64,000 nucleotides of DNA, taken from Nonomuraea polychroma (GTDB lineage Bacteria; Actinomycetota; Actinomycetes; Streptosporangiales; Streptosporangiaceae). A program made the position numbers and the translations under genes. Of the stretch, positions 25,386-34,125 are shown in pieces. The stretch is from contig NZ_SAUN01000001.1 of assembly GCF_004011505.1 (NCBI RefSeq), positions 4,402,001 to 4,466,000 of the forward strand. The letters run 5' to 3'. Numbering within the stretch: position 1 is the stretch's first letter; each line of letters begins with the position of its first letter. The notes under the pieces are model-generated. The model was not told the origin of the DNA. It did not search any database and saw only the letters and a list, made by a program, of their open reading frames with translations.

Positions 25386-26615
25386 GTGCGCACTCATGAC
25401 GTCGATTCGCTGGTGACTACGGCGGCAGGGCATCCGTGGACCAGGACCGTACGCGTGCTCGGCACAGGCGCCGCAGCCGGTGCCACCATCCAGTATCTGT
25501 TCGACCCTGAGTGTGGGCGAAGCCGCCGGGCCAAGGTCCGTGACCAGGCCGCGCACGCCGTTCACGAGTTCACGTACGGCGTGGGCCGCGTGGGCCGCGA
25601 TCTACGCAACCGGTCACGCGGAATCGCCGCGCAGACCCGCTTCCGGCTGACCGGCCGTTCCGCGGACGACCGGATCCTGCACGAACGCGTGCGAGCAGAG
25701 CTCGGTCGTTACCTGACGCATCCGCATGCCGTACACGTGAGCGTGGACGACCACGTGGCCCGGTTGGAAGGCGACGTCCTCAGCGGCGAGGAGCGACCGG
25801 CAGAACGCGCGGTCCGCCGCATCCCCGGCGTGAAGGCCGTCGATGCGAGGTGGAAGGTGCACCGAGCTCCGTCGGATCTGCCCCAGCTCCAGGGTCCTGG
25901 CCGCGTCCGCCCGCCCGCCCCCGAGTTGCTCCATCAGCACTGGGCGCCGTCCGCCAGGTTCGTCACCGGCACGGCCGCCGCCGCCCTGTGGGTCCTTGCC
26001 CGCAGATCCCGTCCCGCGATCGCCTGGCTCCTGCGCGGTATGGGGGTCACGCTCGCCGTCCGCGCCGCCACGAACCTTCCGCTACGCCGGCTGACCGGCA
26101 TCAATGCCGGCCGGCGTGCCATCGATGTCAACCGCGCCATCTCGATCGCGGCGCCCCCCGAGGACATCTGGCCGCTGATCAGTGACTACTCCGTCTTCGC
26201 GACGTTCATGCCCGATGTGCGCGAGGTCCGGCGCTCCGCCGACGGCCTCCGTTCGCACTGGGAGATCACCGGCCCCGCCGGTCGGCTCATCCGGCTCGAC
26301 GCCATCGAGACCAGCCGTGAGGAGGGCAAGCACATCGCGTGGAAATCCGCCGAAGGCCGGCTGATCGCCCACGCCGGGACGGTGCGGCTGACGCCCGAAG
26401 AAAACGGCAGGACGCGCGTGCAGGTGCAGATGTCCTACAACCCGGTGGTGGGTGCGGCCGGCCATGCGATCGCGCGACTGCTGGGCGCGGATCCGGCGAC
26501 GAAGCTCAAGGAGGACTTGATGCGGCTCAAGTCGTACGTGGAGAGCCGGCGCCGGCTCGCCGGCGAGCCCACGGCCGAAGCGGCACATGCCGCCGCCCCT
26601 CATCCGGCGTCGTAG
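25386..26615 (+). CDS. BON domain and SRPBCC (polyketide cyclase-like) membrane-associated protein
   Basis: A 409-residue protein. Residues about 95-160 form a BON domain (LHERVRAELGRYLTHP, VARLEGDVLSGEERPAE, IPGVKAVDAR), a phospholipid- or envelope-associated fold. A hydrophobic pair (ARFVTGTAAAALWVLAR; AWLLRGMGVTLAVRA) follows, then an SRPBCC domain at about 255-385 (AISIAAPPEDIWPLISDYSVF; GTVRLTPEENGRTRVQV). Such BON-SRPBCC proteins occur near stress and desiccation genes in actinobacteria; the ligand is unknown. The GTG at 25386 is set by GGAAGGGGGG just upstream. Its 3' end overlaps the convergent YjbR-like frame by 16 bp. Confidence 0.82.
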   Translation: MRTHDVDSLVTTAAGHPWTRTVRVLGTGAAAGATIQYLFDPECGRSRRAKVRDQAAHAVHEFTYGVGRVGRDLRNRSRGIAAQTRFRLTGRSADDRILHERVRAELGRYLTHPHAVHVSVDDHVARLEGDVLSGEERPAERAVRRIPGVKAVDARWKVHRAPSDLPQLQGPGRVRPPAPELLHQHWAPSARFVTGTAAAALWVLARRSRPAIAWLLRGMGVTLAVRAATNLPLRRLTGINAGRRAIDVNRAISIAAPPEDIWPLISDYSVFATFMPDVREVRRSADGLRSHWEITGPAGRLIRLDAIETSREEGKHIAWKSAEGRLIAHAGTVRLTPEENGRTRVQVQMSYNPVVGAAGHAIARLLGADPATKLKEDLMRLKSYVESRRRLAGEPTAEAAHAAAPHPAS

Positions 26616-26797
26616 CCAGCCACGACCCGCTTCGGGGTCTTGTGCCGCCAGGCGCGCTCGACGAGCTCTTGAACACGCTCCTCCGGCACTTTGGCGAGAT
26701 CGATCCGCAGACCGGCCCAGATCCTCGTGCCGGCGGCACGCCAGATGCTTGGCCGGTCGTGGGGGACCGACTCGGCGAGTTGGCTGGTCCGTATCAT
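26600..26797 (-). CDS. Short MmcQ/YjbR-like protein (probable C-terminal fragment)
   Basis: A 65-residue frame whose C-terminal half matches the end of MmcQ/YjbR proteins: IDLAKVPEERVQELVERAW then KTPKRVVAGYD. The family is normally about 115-120 residues, so the N-terminal beta-sheet part is missing. GGAG lies 6 nt before the ATG at 26797, just past the SDR stop, so it can be translated in that operon. I think it is a truncated relic kept in frame, but a minimal functional protein cannot be ruled out. It overlaps the convergent BON-SRPBCC gene by 16 bp. Confidence 0.5.
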   Translation of the reverse strand: MIRTSQLAESVPHDRPSIWRAAGTRIWAGLRIDLAKVPEERVQELVERAWRHKTPKRVVAGYDAG

Positions 26798-26799
26798 GG

Positions 26800-27634
26800 T
26801 CATCTCCATGGGCGGACAACTCCGAACTGGACAAGCTCGCCGTACGTCTCCGGCTTGACCGGCTGGAGGGCAAGATCGAGCAGGGCGGCCGCGGCCTCGG
26901 CGGGGCTCTGGGCCTCGTTCATGTTGTCGAACCATGGACGCGAGGCGTCCGTGTCCACCAGGCCAGGACAGACGGCGGCCAGCAGCGTACCGGCGGCCAC
27001 GTCCGCCTCGCGCCGCTCTCGAGCCAGGACCCGGACGGCGGCGACCTGGCCGACCTTGGACGGGATGTTGATCCAGTCGGGCCACCCCCTCCTGCTCGGC
27101 CGTCCGGTTGAGTACGGCGTCGCGCCATGCGGTCATGACCGTGTCCACGTCGGCGAGGGTCATCGCGTCGGTGCCGAAGCGCTCGTGCAGGCCGGCGGGG
27201 AGGCTGCGCAGCGTGCCGAAGTCGCTGGCCACGACCAGTAAGCGGCCGCCTGGACGCAGGATGGGCGCGAACGCGCGCAGCATCCGGGTCGTGCCCAGGT
27301 TGTTCGTCTCGACGAGCGGGCCGACCAGTTCGCTCCAGGGCGTGTCGGGCGTCAGGCGAGCGGCGGCGTTGGAGAAGACGATGTCCACTCCCCCGTGGCT
27401 CCCGCTCAGCTCCTGGGCGAATCCGGTGACCGAGTCCTCATCCCGTACGTCGAGCGTGTGGGTACGGATCCGGGCGACGGTCGTGTCGAGGCGGCTCGCG
27501 GCCTGTTGGATCCGGTCCCGGTCACGTCCGGTGAGATAGACGATGTCCTCCGGCCCGAGACGCTGGGCCAGTCCCTCGACCAAGGCGTATCCGAGGCCTT
27601 GGTTGGCCCCGGTGACAACGGCGATTCGGCTCAC
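26800..27634 (-). pseudogene. Short-chain dehydrogenase (carbonyl-reductase type) with frameshift
   Basis: The GTG start at 27634 gives a classical SDR: IAVVTGANQGLGYAL (cofactor site), VDIVFSNAAAR and a fully recognisable fold to AEQEG. There the frame is lost in a run of five C (27085-27089, plus strand). Removing one base restores the protein: WPDWINIPSKVGQVAAV, then GTLLAAVCPGLVDTDASRPW, ending GELVQFGVVRPWR at 26800. The whole reads like CBR1-type NADPH carbonyl reductases of about 277 residues. A homopolymer indel is either a true mutation or a sequencing error. The Ser/Tyr catalytic pair is shifted to an S-xn-W-xxx-K-like arrangement around WINIPSK, so check activity residues. Confidence 0.78.
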
Positions 27635-27767
27635 GGGCCCAGCGTAGATCGTCAGCACCCGTCTCAGCGGGTCAGCGCACGATCACAACGTCGGCGCCAC
27701 AGCGCCATCGCAGATGTGGACGGTGGTCGCCCGAACAGGAATCACGTCATGAAAGTTTCACAGGCAG

Positions 27768-27796
27768 TTGACGCGGGGAAAGCGCTTTCCTACTGT
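27768..27796 (+). promoter_or_regulatory. Pectate lyase promoter with palindromic operator in the spacer
   Basis: TTGACG (27768-27773) and TACTGT (27791-27796) are separated by exactly 17 bp. The last 14 bp of the spacer, GGAAAGCGCTTTCC (27777-27790), are a perfect palindrome of the LacI/GalR family type (central CG, GAAAGCGCTTTC core). A repressor here would directly block RNA polymerase, implying sugar-induced expression of the lyase at 27919. Confidence 0.8.
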
Positions 27797-27918
27797 GGCG
27801 TCGTTTCATCGATGTTTCCATGCTTTGCCCGGGCAGGGACACAAGGCGATCTTGTCGGCGGTTTCGTGCGCTGGAACACGCGCCTGCGCCGCCGTACCGA
27901 CACCATGGGAGATGGATC

Positions 27919-29493
27919 ATGCGCCTGAAAGGCGTCCTCGTGTGCTCCGGCCTGTTGGCCGGGACGTTCGTCGCACTGTCACAACCCGCCGCGCATGCCG
28001 CGCCGACGCGGTACGAGGCCGAAAGCTCGCCCGCGGTCTGCACCGGCACCATCGACAGCAACCACTCCGGATACTCGGGCAGCGGATTCTGCAACGGCAA
28101 CAACGCCACCGGCGCCTACGCCGAGTTCACCGTCAACGCCGGCACAGCCGGGACGGCGACTCTCGGCGTGCGGTTCGCCAACGGGACCACGAGTGCCCGG
28201 ACCGCCGACCTGATCGTCAACGGCTCGACCGTCCAAAGTGTCTCGTTCGAGGCCACCGGCGCCTGGAACACCTGGGTCACCAAGACGCTCACCGTGTCGC
28301 TGAGGTCGGGCAGCAACACCATCCGGCTCAACCCGACCACCTCGAACGGCCTGGCCAACATCGACTACATCGACGTCGAAGCGGGCGGCACAACACCCCC
28401 GCCATCAGGGAGCACGCTCTATGTGGCGCCGAACGGCAGCGACAGCGCAGCCGGGACGGAGTCGAGCCCGACGACACTCGCCTCGGCGATCACCCGCATC
28501 GCTCCCGGCGGGACGATCCTCATGCGCGGCGGGCGCTACAACTACTCGCAGACGATCACCATCGCGGCGGGCAACAACGGCACCTCCAGCGCCCGCAAGA
28601 AGCTGTCCGCCTACCCGGGTGAGACCCCGGTACTGAACTTCTCGGCCCAGAGCGAGGCCTCGGCGAACCGCGGGCTTGCCGTGAACGGGTCGTTCTGGCA
28701 CGTCTATGGCATCGTCGTCGAGCGCGCCGGCGACAACGGGATCTTCGTCGGCGGCCACAACAACATCTTCGAGCGCACGGTGACGCGCTTCAACCGCGAC
28801 ACCGGGCTGCAACTGTCGCGGATGACCTCCACCACCCCCCGCGACCAGTGGCCGTCCAACAACCTCGTCCTGAGCGCGGTGTCGCACGACAACGCCGACT
28901 CCGACGGCGAGGACGCCGACGGCTTCGCCGCGAAGCTCACTTCCGGCCCCGGCAACGTCTTCCGCTACGCCGTGGCGCACAACAACATCGACGACGGCTG
29001 GGACCTCTACACCTATGCTGACGAGGGACCCATCGGCGCGGTGACCATCGAGGACTCCCTCTCCTACGAGAACGGCACCCTCAGCGACGGCACCCAGAAC
29101 ACCGCCGGTGACCGCAACGGCTACAAGCTCGGCGGCGAGGACGTGCCGGTCAACCACGTCATCCGGCGCAACTTCGCCTACGACAACGGCAAGCACGGAT
29201 TCACCTACAACAGGAACCCCGGCACGATGACCGTGTCGAACAACGTCAGCATCGACAACACCGAGCGCAACTTCTCCTTCGACGCCGGCAGCTCGGTGTT
29301 CCGCAACAACACCTCGTGCCGCAGCAGCAGCGGGACCAACGACAGGATCGTCGGTGACGCCGACGGCACGAACCAGTTCTGGTCCGGCTCGAACGGGTCC
29401 CGGTGCTCCTCCTACACCGGCTCCCTGGGCTGGTCCTTCGCCGCGGACGGCCGCCTCGTCGTGACCTTCGGCGGCAGGGTGGTGACGCCGTAG
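27919..29493 (+). CDS. Secreted pectate lyase (PL9-like) with N-terminal CBM35-like domain
   Basis: A 524-residue exported enzyme. The signal peptide is cleaved near AAHA-AP (28). Residues about 29-162 form a CBM35-like galactan/uronate-binding domain (YEAESSPAVCTGTI, GAYAEFTVNAG, IDYIDVEAGG). After a short Pro/Thr linker comes a right-handed beta-helix of polysaccharide lyase family 9 type (TLYVAPNGSDSAAGTESSP, GGTILMRGGRY, DGWDLYTYADEGPIGAV, KLGGEDVPVNHVIRRN). PL9 cleaves polygalacturonate by Ca2+-dependent beta-elimination. ATG at 27919 has GGGAGA upstream. The palindrome-controlled promoter lies 120-150 bp upstream. It probably serves plant-litter degradation. Confidence 0.88.
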   Translation: MRLKGVLVCSGLLAGTFVALSQPAAHAAPTRYEAESSPAVCTGTIDSNHSGYSGSGFCNGNNATGAYAEFTVNAGTAGTATLGVRFANGTTSARTADLIVNGSTVQSVSFEATGAWNTWVTKTLTVSLRSGSNTIRLNPTTSNGLANIDYIDVEAGGTTPPPSGSTLYVAPNGSDSAAGTESSPTTLASAITRIAPGGTILMRGGRYNYSQTITIAAGNNGTSSARKKLSAYPGETPVLNFSAQSEASANRGLAVNGSFWHVYGIVVERAGDNGIFVGGHNNIFERTVTRFNRDTGLQLSRMTSTTPRDQWPSNNLVLSAVSHDNADSDGEDADGFAAKLTSGPGNVFRYAVAHNNIDDGWDLYTYADEGPIGAVTIEDSLSYENGTLSDGTQNTAGDRNGYKLGGEDVPVNHVIRRNFAYDNGKHGFTYNRNPGTMTVSNNVSIDNTERNFSFDAGSSVFRNNTSCRSSSGTNDRIVGDADGTNQFWSGSNGSRCSSYTGSLGWSFAADGRLVVTFGGRVVTP

Positions 29494-29504
29494 CAGCCCC
29501 CGCC

Positions 29505-29530
29505 GCCGGGCGGTGGTGCCCACCACCGGC
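29505..29530 (+). terminator. Hairpin downstream of the pectate lyase gene
   Basis: GGTGGT (29512-29517) pairs with ACCACC (29522-29527) across a 4-nt loop, extended by GCC/GGC with a bulge. It begins 12 nt after the stop codon. The 290 bp that follow to 29818 hold no gene I can support. Confidence 0.45.
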
Positions 29531-29818
29531 ACCCCAGCCCGGCGGCCAGGTCATCACGTCGCGCAAGCCTATAGCGCGCACGGTGGGCGCAAGATCGGGG
29601 AATCCTGCGCCAAGGTGACCATCAAGGCCGTGAACTCCGGCACCGCGATGCGCAGGCTGGCCCACGCTTACAGCGCCGCCGACGCTGACCTGATCGACGA
29701 GGTGTTCGCCTCGTTTTCTCCAATTTCTGATGCGCCATGTAGAAGTACGGCCGGCAGCTTCGACTCTCTGGTGAGCGGGCCCAATGGGGGCGTCGCCAGG
29801 ACCAGGAGGCGAAGCACG

Positions 29819-30538
29819 ATGACCAAGGTCACGGCACAGATGTCGGTGTCGCTGGACGGCTTCTATGCCGGCGCACAGCACCTCGGCGACGGGAACTGGA
29901 TCGACTCGGCGGAGGCCGCGGGCTTCTTCCGGATCACCCGCTGGGTGACCGACGCCATGGCCTGGCGCGAACGGCAGGGCTTTGCCGGTGGTGAGCAGGA
30001 CACGAACTCCGACATCATCGCCGAGTCGTTCCAGGCGGCCGGCGCGTACGTCATGGGCCGGCGCATGGCGGACGGCGGTGAGGGGCCGTGGGGGGACAAC
30101 CCGCCCTTCCGCGCGCCGGTCTTCGTCGTGACGCACCGCCCGCGGCAGACCCTGGTACGCCAGGGCGGCACCAGCTTCACCTACGTCACCGACGGCATAG
30201 CCAGTGCCGTGGAACAGGCCCGCGCGGCGGCGAACGGCAAGGACGTCGCCGTCGCCGGAGGCGGCAGGCTGGTACGCCAGGTACTCAAGGCGGGGCTGCT
30301 GGACGAGCTGGAACTCCATGTCGTCCCGGTCGTGCTCGGCACCGGGATGCGGCTGCTCGACGCCGACCTCGACCTGGCCGGCAAGGAGGCCATCGAACTG
30401 ACACCGACCAGGGTCGTCCACACCCCGCACGTCACGCACCTGCGTTACACCGTCAACGGTCGTAGCGCCCTCGTGCTCGACGACCGTGGCAGCGGCACCG
30501 GGAGCGTGGCGGGGCGCGTAACGGATCCGGCCGCCTGA
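29819..30538 (+). CDS. RibD C-terminal/dihydrofolate reductase-family protein
   Basis: A 239-residue protein of the RibD_C/DHFR-like reductase family. It begins KVTAQMSVSLDGFYAG, the family's first strand, and has AYVMGRRMADGGEGPWGD, VFVVTHRPRQTL, KDVAVAGGGRLVRQVLKAGL and LDELELHVVPVVLGTGMRLL, which form the NADPH cleft. Members reduce pteridine- or pyrimidine-like substrates; few have known roles. The ATG at 29819 follows AGGAGG by 9 nt. The C-terminal 20 residues (after SALVLDDRGSG) are a non-conserved extension. It converges on the FAD monooxygenase. Confidence 0.85.
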   Translation: MTKVTAQMSVSLDGFYAGAQHLGDGNWIDSAEAAGFFRITRWVTDAMAWRERQGFAGGEQDTNSDIIAESFQAAGAYVMGRRMADGGEGPWGDNPPFRAPVFVVTHRPRQTLVRQGGTSFTYVTDGIASAVEQARAAANGKDVAVAGGGRLVRQVLKAGLLDELELHVVPVVLGTGMRLLDADLDLAGKEAIELTPTRVVHTPHVTHLRYTVNGRSALVLDDRGSGTGSVAGRVTDPAA

Positions 30539-30541
30539 GAC

Positions 30542-30555
30542 GCCGGCGCTCCGGC
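30542..30555. terminator. Small hairpin between convergent genes
   Basis: GCCGG-CGCT-CCGGC, a 5-bp stem with a 4-nt loop, lies between the stop codons of two converging genes. It is short and may be a weak bidirectional terminator. Confidence 0.3.
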
Positions 30556-30570
30556 ATCCGCGCGATCAGC

Positions 30571-31752
30571 TCATTCGGGCGTCCCGCGGGATGTGATCTT
30601 CGACCACAGCCACGCAGCGTGCCCGAGCGCCTGGTCGAACCGGTAGTACAGCCGCGGCGGCACGTGCGGGAGCAGCGCCGAGTGCCGCTGGGCGAGCAGG
30701 GCGAGCAGCTGTTCCGAGGGGAGGTTGACGTAGCGCGGGAGGCTCTCGTACCAGCGGGCGCTGTTGCGGGCGGCCTTCTGCGTGGGCCGGATCCCGGCCT
30801 GGCGCTCCCGCTCGTAGAACTCGAGTGCGGGCTCGAGCCGCGGCTTGGCGTGCAGTGCGTGGACGAGGAAGGCGGCGTCCCCGAGCGCGAGTGCGGTGCC
30901 CGCGCCGACGGAGTAGTGGGTGGTGTGCGCGGCGTCCCCGACGAGGACGAGGTTGCCGTGGTGCCACCTTTCGTTGGTCAGCGTGCGGAAGTTCAGCCAG
31001 CGGGCGCTCTCGCCGGCGTTGTCCTGGCCGACCAGCGAGTGACCGTCGAGGACGTCGGCGAAGAGCTTCTCCAGGAGGGCCAAGCTGTCGGCCTCGTTCG
31101 CCTGGTCGAACCCGAGCCCCGCCCACGTCTCGGGTGAGCACTCGATGACGCACGTGCTGCGCTCCTTGCTGTATCGGTAGCCGTAACACCAGATCCAGCC
31201 GTGCGGAGTGTCAGCGAAGGCGAAGGTGAAGGAGTCGAACACCTTGGTGGTGCCGAGCCAGAGGTAGACGTTGCGGCCGACCGTGACCTTGGTGCCGAAA
31301 CGGTCGGCGTGGCGCTCGCGCAGCGCGCTGTTGACGCCGTCGCCGGCGACGATCAGGTCCGCGCCGGCCAGCTGCTCCTCGCTGGTGATCTCGCGTTCGT
31401 ACTCGATGCGGACGCCGAGGGAGCGGGCCCTGTCGGCGAGGATGGCGAGCAGCCGGCTCCGGCTGACGCCGAAGCCCGAATCCCAGTGCTCGACCAGGCA
31501 CGGCGGGCGGTCGTGGACGTGCGCCACCCAGGTGTCCCAGCGGACCGAGTCGTCGCCGATGGCACGCGCGGACTCGGGGTCGGCAGCGTGAAGATTGTCG
31601 TAGAGCTCTTCCCAGTAGGTCACACCCCAGCCATACGTGGAGCCTTCGGGATAGCGCTCGTAGACGGTGATGTCATGGGACGGGTCGGCCCGTTTCATCA
31701 GGACCGCGAAATACAGGCTGGCGGGTCCGCCGCCTACGCAGCCAACCTTCAC
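30571..31752 (-). CDS. FAD-dependent aromatic monooxygenase
   Basis: A 393-residue flavoprotein hydroxylase. The FAD-binding GxGxxG variant is VGCVGGGPASLYFAVLMKR at the N-terminus; the NAD(P)H/FAD motif DG is LIVAGDGVNSALRERH, and the GD motif is VLVGDAAHTTHYSVGAGTALALGDA. This layout matches the N-terminal hydroxylase part of anthraniloyl-CoA or salicylyl-CoA monooxygenases (GWGVTYWEELYDNL). I chose GTG at 31752 because GGGGGG lies just upstream; an ATG at 31779 adds nine residues. It stands alone, so the aromatic substrate is unknown. Confidence 0.85.
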   Translation of the reverse strand: MKVGCVGGGPASLYFAVLMKRADPSHDITVYERYPEGSTYGWGVTYWEELYDNLHAADPESARAIGDDSVRWDTWVAHVHDRPPCLVEHWDSGFGVSRSRLLAILADRARSLGVRIEYEREITSEEQLAGADLIVAGDGVNSALRERHADRFGTKVTVGRNVYLWLGTTKVFDSFTFAFADTPHGWIWCYGYRYSKERSTCVIECSPETWAGLGFDQANEADSLALLEKLFADVLDGHSLVGQDNAGESARWLNFRTLTNERWHHGNLVLVGDAAHTTHYSVGAGTALALGDAAFLVHALHAKPRLEPALEFYERERQAGIRPTQKAARNSARWYESLPRYVNLPSEQLLALLAQRHSALLPHVPPRLYYRFDQALGHAAWLWSKITSRGTPE

Positions 31753-31907
31753 ACGAGCCCCCCATGTGACGCAATGCATTCAGTCTGATACATAGAGTAG
31801 CAGGCGGGCATGGCCGTGAGGTCTACCCCGGTAAGAGCGCCTTGTCGTGCCGACACCAGAAGGTACGTGCGCGCATTGCCCAGGTGCTGATCCCCTGGGG
31901 CACGGCC

Positions 31908-32044
31908 GTTCAGCCCCTCCTCCACCCCGGTCAAGCGCACCGCGCTGGGACGGATCAAGCACGAGGGCGCCACGGTCACCGAAGCCCGCGGCCGGATCGT
32001 CGCCTACACCGGCGACGACCAGGACGGCAATCGGAACCTGACGC
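31908..32044 (+). pseudogene. Internal remnant of a PhoX (DUF839) phosphatase gene
   Basis: Plus-strand translation gives FSPSSTPVKRTALGRIKHEG and then EARGRIVAYTGDDQDGN, which matches the central block of PhoX-type Ca2+-dependent alkaline phosphatases (STPVKRTALGRFKHE, VVYMGDDE). Only about 40 residues survive, with no start and no downstream continuation; the reading ends inside the lysR gene. The family is about 600-700 residues long, so nearly all of the gene is gone. The rest of the 31780-32044 space holds nothing recognisable. Confidence 0.7.
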
Positions 32045-32953
32045 TCAGCGGCGGACCGCGATGGCGAGCAGTGCCGCGCCCGCGCCGGACGGTGGCGCCT
32101 CCGGGCGCCACACGGCGCGGAACCACCTGCGCAACAGGGCCGGCTCGGCGTCGAGCGGCACCGCGACGAGCCGGCCGTCCTCAAGCTCACCGCGTACGAC
32201 GAGGCGGCTGAGCACCGTAGGCGCCTCCCCCGCGGCGACCGCAGCCTTGATCGCGGCCGTGGAGCCGAGCTCGGCGGCAGGCGGAGCCGGCTCCCGCACG
32301 CGGCTCAGCACCCCCCACACCGCGTCACGTGTCCCCGAACCGGGCTCCCGCATGATCAGGGGTGTGCCGGCCAGCGTGGCCATGGACAGCCGGCCGCGCC
32401 GCCGCGCCCACGGGTGTCCCGGAGCCACCACCGCGACCAGTTCGTCCGACTCGACCACCCGGCTGCGCAGACCGCGAGGGACGCCGGGCCCCTCGACGAA
32501 GCCGAGATCCGCCGAGCCGCCCTGCACCAGGGCCGCGACATGCTCCGAGTTGCCGACCTGCAGGGCCACCCGCACGTCGGGCGAGCGGGCTCGCAAGGCG
32601 ACGAGCCATCCTGGGACGCGATGGTCCGCGATCGTCATCGACGCGGCGACGCGCAGCCTCCCGGTGCCCTCCGCGTGGAGCGCGGTGACGCCGTCGACGA
32701 GCGCCCGAGCCGCGTCCAGGACCGGCAGCGCCCAGGTCACCACGGCCGCACCCGCGGTCGTCAGCCGCGAGCCGGTGGGCCCGCGCTCCAGCAGGACCAG
32801 CCGCAGCCGGCGCTCCAGCGTGCTGATCCGCATGCTGGCCGCCGGCTGGCTGATCCCGTGCCGCTGCGCGGCCTGACCGAGGCTTCCCGTCTCCGCGACC
32901 GCCACCAGCAGGTCGAGGACGTCCAGGTCCGGGGTTTCCGGCGGCAGTGGCAT
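32045..32953 (-). CDS. LysR family transcriptional regulator
   Basis: A 302-residue LysR-type protein. The N-terminal winged helix includes LDLLVAVAETGSLGQAAQ, RHGISQPAASMRISTLERRL and LVLLERGPTGSRLTTAG; the C-terminal two-lobed effector domain (about 90-300) has GRLRVAASMTIADHRVPG and the PBP-like fold. It is divergent from a YeiH-type membrane protein, the arrangement of the enteric yeiE-yeiH pair, so it most likely controls that gene. ATG at 32953 (or GTG 32959); no Shine-Dalgarno, and CATAAG lies 8 nt upstream. A palindrome overlaps its start. Confidence 0.88.
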   Translation of the reverse strand: MPLPPETPDLDVLDLLVAVAETGSLGQAAQRHGISQPAASMRISTLERRLRLVLLERGPTGSRLTTAGAAVVTWALPVLDAARALVDGVTALHAEGTGRLRVAASMTIADHRVPGWLVALRARSPDVRVALQVGNSEHVAALVQGGSADLGFVEGPGVPRGLRSRVVESDELVAVVAPGHPWARRRGRLSMATLAGTPLIMREPGSGTRDAVWGVLSRVREPAPPAAELGSTAAIKAAVAAGEAPTVLSRLVVRGELEDGRLVAVPLDAEPALLRRWFRAVWRPEAPPSGAGAALLAIAVRR

Positions 32954-32967
32954 AAGCACAGCTTATG
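32951..32967. promoter_or_regulatory. LysR-type palindromic operator
   Basis: CATAAGC (32951-32957) and GCTTATG (32961-32967) form a perfect 7-bp inverted repeat with a 3-nt spacer, containing the T-N11-A symmetry of LysR boxes. It covers the start of the lysR gene and lies about 90 bp before yeiH, so it probably serves autorepression and activation of yeiH. Confidence 0.7.
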
Positions 32968-33057
32968 AGGTCCTCGCGATTAGGTCTCTACCGAGGCGGC
33001 CGACCAGGGCTGATCGTGGTGTCACACGGACAACCGGACGTCGCCGAAGGAGATGAC

Positions 33058-34080
33058 GTGGTACGCCGAGGTGTCGTTCCCGGTCTCGCGCTCACCGTCG
33101 CGCTCGCGGCTGTCGCGATGGCGCTGGGTTCGCTCGTCCCGGTGGCCGGCGGCCCGGTGTTCGGGATCCTGACCGGTATGGTCGCGTCCTGGGCGCTGCG
33201 CCGCCGGGCGCCGGCGATCCTCGAGCGCTGCCGTCCGGGATCGGCCGTGGCGAGCCGGCACGTGCTCCAGGCGGCGATCGTGGTCATGGGGCTGGGGCTG
33301 CCGTTGACGGAGGTGCTGGGAGTCGGCGGTGCGGCGCTCCCGGTCACAGTGGGCACGCTCGGCATCGCCCTCGGCGGTGCGTGGCTGATCGGCGGACTGC
33401 TGCGGGTGCACCCCGAGACGCGCCTGCTCATCGGCGTGGGCACCGGCATTTGCGGCGCGTCCGCGATCGCTGCCGTCGCCGCCGTCGTGCGCCCGTCCCA
33501 GGAGCGCGTGGCCCAGGCCATGGGCACGATCTTCGCTTTCAACGTGCTCGCCGTCCTGGTCTATCCGATGCTGGGCCGCCTCCTCGGGCTGTCGCCGCAG
33601 GGCTTCGGGTTGTGGGCGGGTACGGCGATCAACGACACGTCATCGGTCGTGGCCGCCGCGTACTCGTTCGGGACCGAGGCCGGCCGGCACGCCGTCGTGG
33701 TGAAGCTGGCGCGCAGCCTGATGATCGTGCCGATCTGCCTGGCCCTTGCCACGTGGCGGCACCGGGCGGGCGGCCACGGAGCCGCCCCGCGCCCGTCCGC
33801 CCGGCGGGCCGGCATCCTGCGCGTGTTCCCGCTGTTCATCGTGGGGTTCGTGGCCGCTTCGGCCGTTGCCGCCACTGGCGTGATCCCGGCGTCCTGGCTC
33901 CCGGCACTGTCGTGGGCCGGCACCTTTTCGATCACCATGGCCCTCGCCGGGATCGGCCTCACCCTGGATCCTGCCGGGATCCGCCGCTCGGGCGCGCGCT
34001 CCCTTCTGCTGGGCGGTCTGCTCAGCGCCGGCGTCGGCGCCACCGGCCTGCTCCTGCAGTCCTTCGTCGGCCGGCTGTGA
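33058..34080 (+). CDS. YeiH/UPF0324 family membrane transporter (putative sulfate exporter family)
   Basis: A 340-residue protein with about ten membrane helices, of the UPF0324/YeiH family. Characteristic blocks are LGLPLTEVLGVGGAALPV, LLIGVGTGICGASAIAAVA, FGLWAGTAINDTSSVVAA and VKLARSLMIVPICLAL. Family members are annotated as putative sulfate exporters; taurine- and sulfur-linked roles are reported, but transport is not firmly shown. The GTG at 33058 is preferred over ATG 32965 because GGAG lies 5 nt upstream and the hydrophobic region starts at once. It is divergent from its likely LysR regulator. Confidence 0.83.
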   Translation: MVRRGVVPGLALTVALAAVAMALGSLVPVAGGPVFGILTGMVASWALRRRAPAILERCRPGSAVASRHVLQAAIVVMGLGLPLTEVLGVGGAALPVTVGTLGIALGGAWLIGGLLRVHPETRLLIGVGTGICGASAIAAVAAVVRPSQERVAQAMGTIFAFNVLAVLVYPMLGRLLGLSPQGFGLWAGTAINDTSSVVAAAYSFGTEAGRHAVVVKLARSLMIVPICLALATWRHRAGGHGAAPRPSARRAGILRVFPLFIVGFVAASAVAATGVIPASWLPALSWAGTFSITMALAGIGLTLDPAGIRRSGARSLLLGGLLSAGVGATGLLLQSFVGRL

Positions 34081-34125
34081 CCAGACCTGGGGTTCTCGGA
34101 AGTCCGTCACGGGAAGCCGTCTGTT

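Noticed and set aside
31780..32190. Minus-strand frame over the PhoX remnant and lysR 3' end
   Set aside because: Arg/Ser-rich shadow; the plus-strand PhoX match explains the conserved sequence.
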